Below are positions 62,144 through 64,000 of a stretch of DNA of 64,000 bases, piece after piece. Where the stretch lies: positions 62,001 to 126,000 of the forward strand of contig JAIQFP010000002.1 in assembly GCA_020073165.1 (NCBI GenBank), read 5' to 3'. The notes beneath the pieces are model-generated. The model worked only from the letters and a program-made list of their open reading frames with translations. It ran no database searches and was not told the DNA's origin. The stretch comes from Terriglobia bacterium (GTDB taxonomy: Bacteria > Acidobacteriota > Terriglobia > Terriglobales > Acidobacteriaceae). Both the position numbers and the translations under genes were made by a program. How positions within the stretch are numbered: position 1 is the stretch's first letter; every line of letters begins with the position of its first letter.

Positions 62144-63142
62144 CTAGTGGACCTGCTTAATAGCGTCTCGGACCTTGGCTGCCACACTGTCGGGTAGGGG
62201 GGCGTAATCCAACTGGGCAGTCATCGTTTCTCCCTGGTCCAGCATCCAGTTCAGGAAATCGACCAGGATCTTCCCCTTGGCCTGATCTTTGGACTGCACC
62301 GGGATCAACAACCAGGTGAAGCTGGCGATGGGATAGGCATCCTTGCCGGGCGCATTGGTGATGGACACTCGGAAATCCGCGGGCATCTGCTTGACTGACC
62401 CAGCCGCCGCCGTGGCCCCTTCCAAGCTCCCTTTCAACCAGGTTCCCGCGGCGTTCTGGATGGCGCCGTAGGCAATTTTGTTCTGTAGCGCGTAAATCAG
62501 TTCCACGTAGCCGAAGGCTCCGTCCATCTGGCGGATCATCCCCGCCACCCCCTCGTTCCCTTTCGCGCCCAGCCCCACCGGCCATTTTACCGACGTTCCC
62601 TTGCCAACCTGGCTCTTCCATTCATCGCTCACCTTGGAGAGATAGTCGGTAAAGATGTAATTTGTGCCGCTGCCGTCGGAGCGGTGCACCACGATGATGC
62701 TCTTGTCCGGCAGTTTTACTCCTGGATTGTCCTTGGCGATTGCCTTGTCGTTCCAGTTCGTGATTTTGCCCAGACAGATTCCGGCTATGGTCTGGGGAGA
62801 GAACCGCAGTTCGCCCGCTCCCGTCACGTTGTACGCCGGCACCACCGCACCCAGCACCGTGGGGATGTGCAGCAGCTTGACCTTGGCCTCCGCCAGTTGC
62901 TCGTCAGACATCGGACCGTCGCTTGCCCCAAAATCCACCGTCTGGGCTACAACTTGGCGAATCCCGCCGCCGCTGCCGATCGATTGGTAGTTGATCTCAA
63001 TGTCCGGATGAGCCTTGTGGTACTCGTTGAACCATTTCGAGTAAATCGGATAAGGGAAAGTTGCGCCCGCCCCGTTCAACGTGGTCTGCCCCAAAGCGGG
63101 TAAGGACAGAACAAGACACAAAAGCACAATTCGACGGATCAC
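62144..63142 (-). CDS. pstS: Periplasmic phosphate-binding protein PstS
   Basis: A 332-residue exported protein that captures phosphate for PstCAB. Signal peptide ~1-18 (IVLLCLVLSLPALG), then TTLNGAGATFPYPIYSKWF, the phosphate-binding segment SIGSGGGIRQ, DFGASDGPMSD, and HRSDGSGTNYIFTDYL. The start is GTG 63142, preceded by AAGGAGGA. It lies separately from pstCAB, with ppk1, sixA, ppx and CHAD in between; a strong terminator follows it and a Pho-box-like repeat precedes it. Confidence 0.97.
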   Translation of the reverse strand: MIRRIVLLCLVLSLPALGQTTLNGAGATFPYPIYSKWFNEYHKAHPDIEINYQSIGSGGGIRQVVAQTVDFGASDGPMSDEQLAEAKVKLLHIPTVLGAVVPAYNVTGAGELRFSPQTIAGICLGKITNWNDKAIAKDNPGVKLPDKSIIVVHRSDGSGTNYIFTDYLSKVSDEWKSQVGKGTSVKWPVGLGAKGNEGVAGMIRQMDGAFGYVELIYALQNKIAYGAIQNAAGTWLKGSLEGATAAAGSVKQMPADFRVSITNAPGKDAYPIASFTWLLIPVQSKDQAKGKILVDFLNWMLDQGETMTAQLDYAPLPDSVAAKVRDAIKQVH

Positions 63143-63193
63143 TCGACGGTTCCTCCTTCTTTGGATTACAGCTACGCTTTCTACCTGTGAAGT

Positions 63194-63211
63194 GTTACAG
63201 CAGAGTTACAA
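63194..63211 (-). promoter_or_regulatory. Pho-box-like direct repeat upstream of pstS
   Basis: On the plus strand GTTACAG (63194-63200) and GTTACAA (63205-63211) repeat at 11-bp spacing; on the coding strand this reads TTGTAAC-N4-CTGTAAC. It lies about 50 bp before the pstS GTG, leaving room for a -10 and leader. It matches the pstC element in sequence and spacing. Confidence 0.6.
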
Positions 63212-63343
63212 AGTAGTGAATTTCTGATGAATGACGGAGCCGGACTTGCATCGCCCAGGAAAGTTGCGCACCCATGAGCGGCCGCCTGTGGAAGAAAGGC
63301 CGATTCGTATAGAATTGTTGCCTTGCAGCCGACAAACCATCCC

Positions 63344-64000
63344 ATGCCAAGAAATCGCGCCTGCTGCCTTCTTTCTCTCCTCCTGGTTCTGGCCTCGGTT
63401 GTTGCGGTGGGGCAAAACAGCCCATCAGTCAGCGCCCGCGCCCGTGCGATCCACGATTCGGCAATTATCGTGGACACGCACGCCGACACGCCCCAGCGTT
63501 TCCTGGACGAAAACTTTGATATCGGCAACACCGATCCCAAGGACGTCGGCCACATCAGCCTAGACAAGGCCCGTGCCGGCAATCTGGGGGCCGAGTTCTT
63601 CTCCATCTGGGTGGATCCGGGTACAGTTCCGCCGGACCATTTCGCCCGCCACACCTTCGATCTCATCGACTCCGTTTATCAGCAGGCTGCGCACCATCCC
63701 GATCGCATGATGATGGCTTTCAGCGTCGCCGACATCGAGCGCGCCCACAAGCAGAAGAAGCTCGCCGCGCTGATGGGTATTGAGGGCGGCCATTCCATCG
63801 AAAACGATATCCACCTGCTGCGCGCCTATTACCGGCTAGGCGTGCGCTACATGACCCTGAGCTGGTCCAACACCAACGAGTGGGCTGACTCCTCCGGTGA
63901 TATCAACGATCCCAAAGTCCAGCACCACGACGGCCTCACTGACTTCGGTAAGCAGGTCGTGCTGGAGATGAACCGGCTGGGCATGATCGTGGACATCTCG
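63344..64000 (+). CDS. Secreted M19-family dipeptidase (N-terminal part, cut by window edge)
   Basis: The gene runs off the window; 219 residues are visible. Signal peptide: MPRNRACCLLSLLLVLASVV, with cleavage expected near AVGQ. The membrane-dipeptidase zinc motif is IVDTHADTP (HxD), and the bridging Glu is in MGIEGGHSIEN, followed by LGVRYMTLSWSNTNEWAD and NRLGMIVDIS. Such enzymes hydrolyse dipeptides, including some containing D-residues. The ATG at 63344 lies 14 bp after the last in-frame stop region and begins directly with the signal peptide; no good Shine-Dalgarno is seen. Confidence 0.9.
   Translation, partial: MPRNRACCLLSLLLVLASVVAVGQNSPSVSARARAIHDSAIIVDTHADTPQRFLDENFDIGNTDPKDVGHISLDKARAGNLGAEFFSIWVDPGTVPPDHFARHTFDLIDSVYQQAAHHPDRMMMAFSVADIERAHKQKKLAALMGIEGGHSIENDIHLLRAYYRLGVRYMTLSWSNTNEWADSSGDINDPKVQHHDGLTDFGKQVVLEMNRLGMIVDIS

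Noticed and set aside
1-64000. CRISPR arrays, insertion sequences, prophage or integrase genes
   Set aside because: I looked for regular spaced repeats, transposase or integrase motifs and terminal inverted repeats and found none; accessory features here are duplications and fusions.

Overview
The window is GC-rich bacterial chromosomal DNA with densely packed genes on both strands. I see no phage, insertion sequence, conjugation gene or CRISPR array. Gene content points to Acidobacteriota (Terriglobia-like): a GloVer-repeat secreted protein, three CadC-style winged-helix/TPR membrane regulators (one fused to a Ser/Thr kinase), DUF3857/transglutaminase proteins, a DUF1111-type di-haem protein and a YncE/phosphoesterase fusion. 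This is inferred from family content; there is no rRNA gene to confirm it.

Layout. 1-7.5 kb: 3' end of mnmA, a candidate structured RNA leading into a small secreted protein, rpsT divergent from an AAA ATPase, a methyltransferase, then phoH-ybeY-CorC-like. 7.5-19.6 kb: housekeeping and metabolic genes (RsbW-like kinase, PLP decarboxylase, an isolated nuoB, zinc alcohol dehydrogenase, lysozyme-like lipoprotein, XdhC plus MobA-like maturation pair, HAD phosphatase, MFS transporter, IscU-like scaffold lacking its third cysteine, BtuF-like protein, GAF protein, MutT, M48 protease). 19.7-34.5 kb is the most accessory-looking part: the GloVer protein, three winged-helix regulators, a di-haem cytochrome, an Nramp-like transporter and a decayed copy of its 3' end, and a zinc-peptidase homologue without its catalytic Glu. 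34.6-42.2 kb: tRNA-Gly(CCC), nucleoside transporter facing deoC, hybrid histidine kinase, dienelactone hydrolase, two-gene ABC exporter. 42.3-49.6 kb: three transglutaminase-type genes in different catalytic states, then a pncA/pncB NAD-salvage pair. 49.6-64 kb: YncE/phosphoesterase, then a phosphate/polyphosphate island (phoU, pstBAC, CHAD, ppx, sixA, ppk1, pstS) and the start of an M19 dipeptidase.

How the genes work together. PstSCAB imports phosphate with PhoU as the signalling partner; Ppk1 makes and Ppx degrades polyphosphate; the CHAD protein is a likely polyphosphate binder. The pstC and pstS upstream regions share a direct-repeat, Pho-box-like element that I read as the common switch. 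NupC and DeoC form a deoxynucleoside uptake/catabolism pair. PncA and PncB form a nicotinamide-to-NAMN route.

Most worth following up: (1) two neighbouring regulators with nearly identical DNA-binding heads and a shared 25-bp upstream element but different bodies, one a Ser/Thr kinase, with the second bracketed by an Nramp gene and its frameshifted partial copy; (2) a two-hairpin RNA with eight complementary loop bases upstream of a small secreted protein; (3) a group of predicted pseudo-enzymes (zinc peptidase, transglutaminase, IscU-like).
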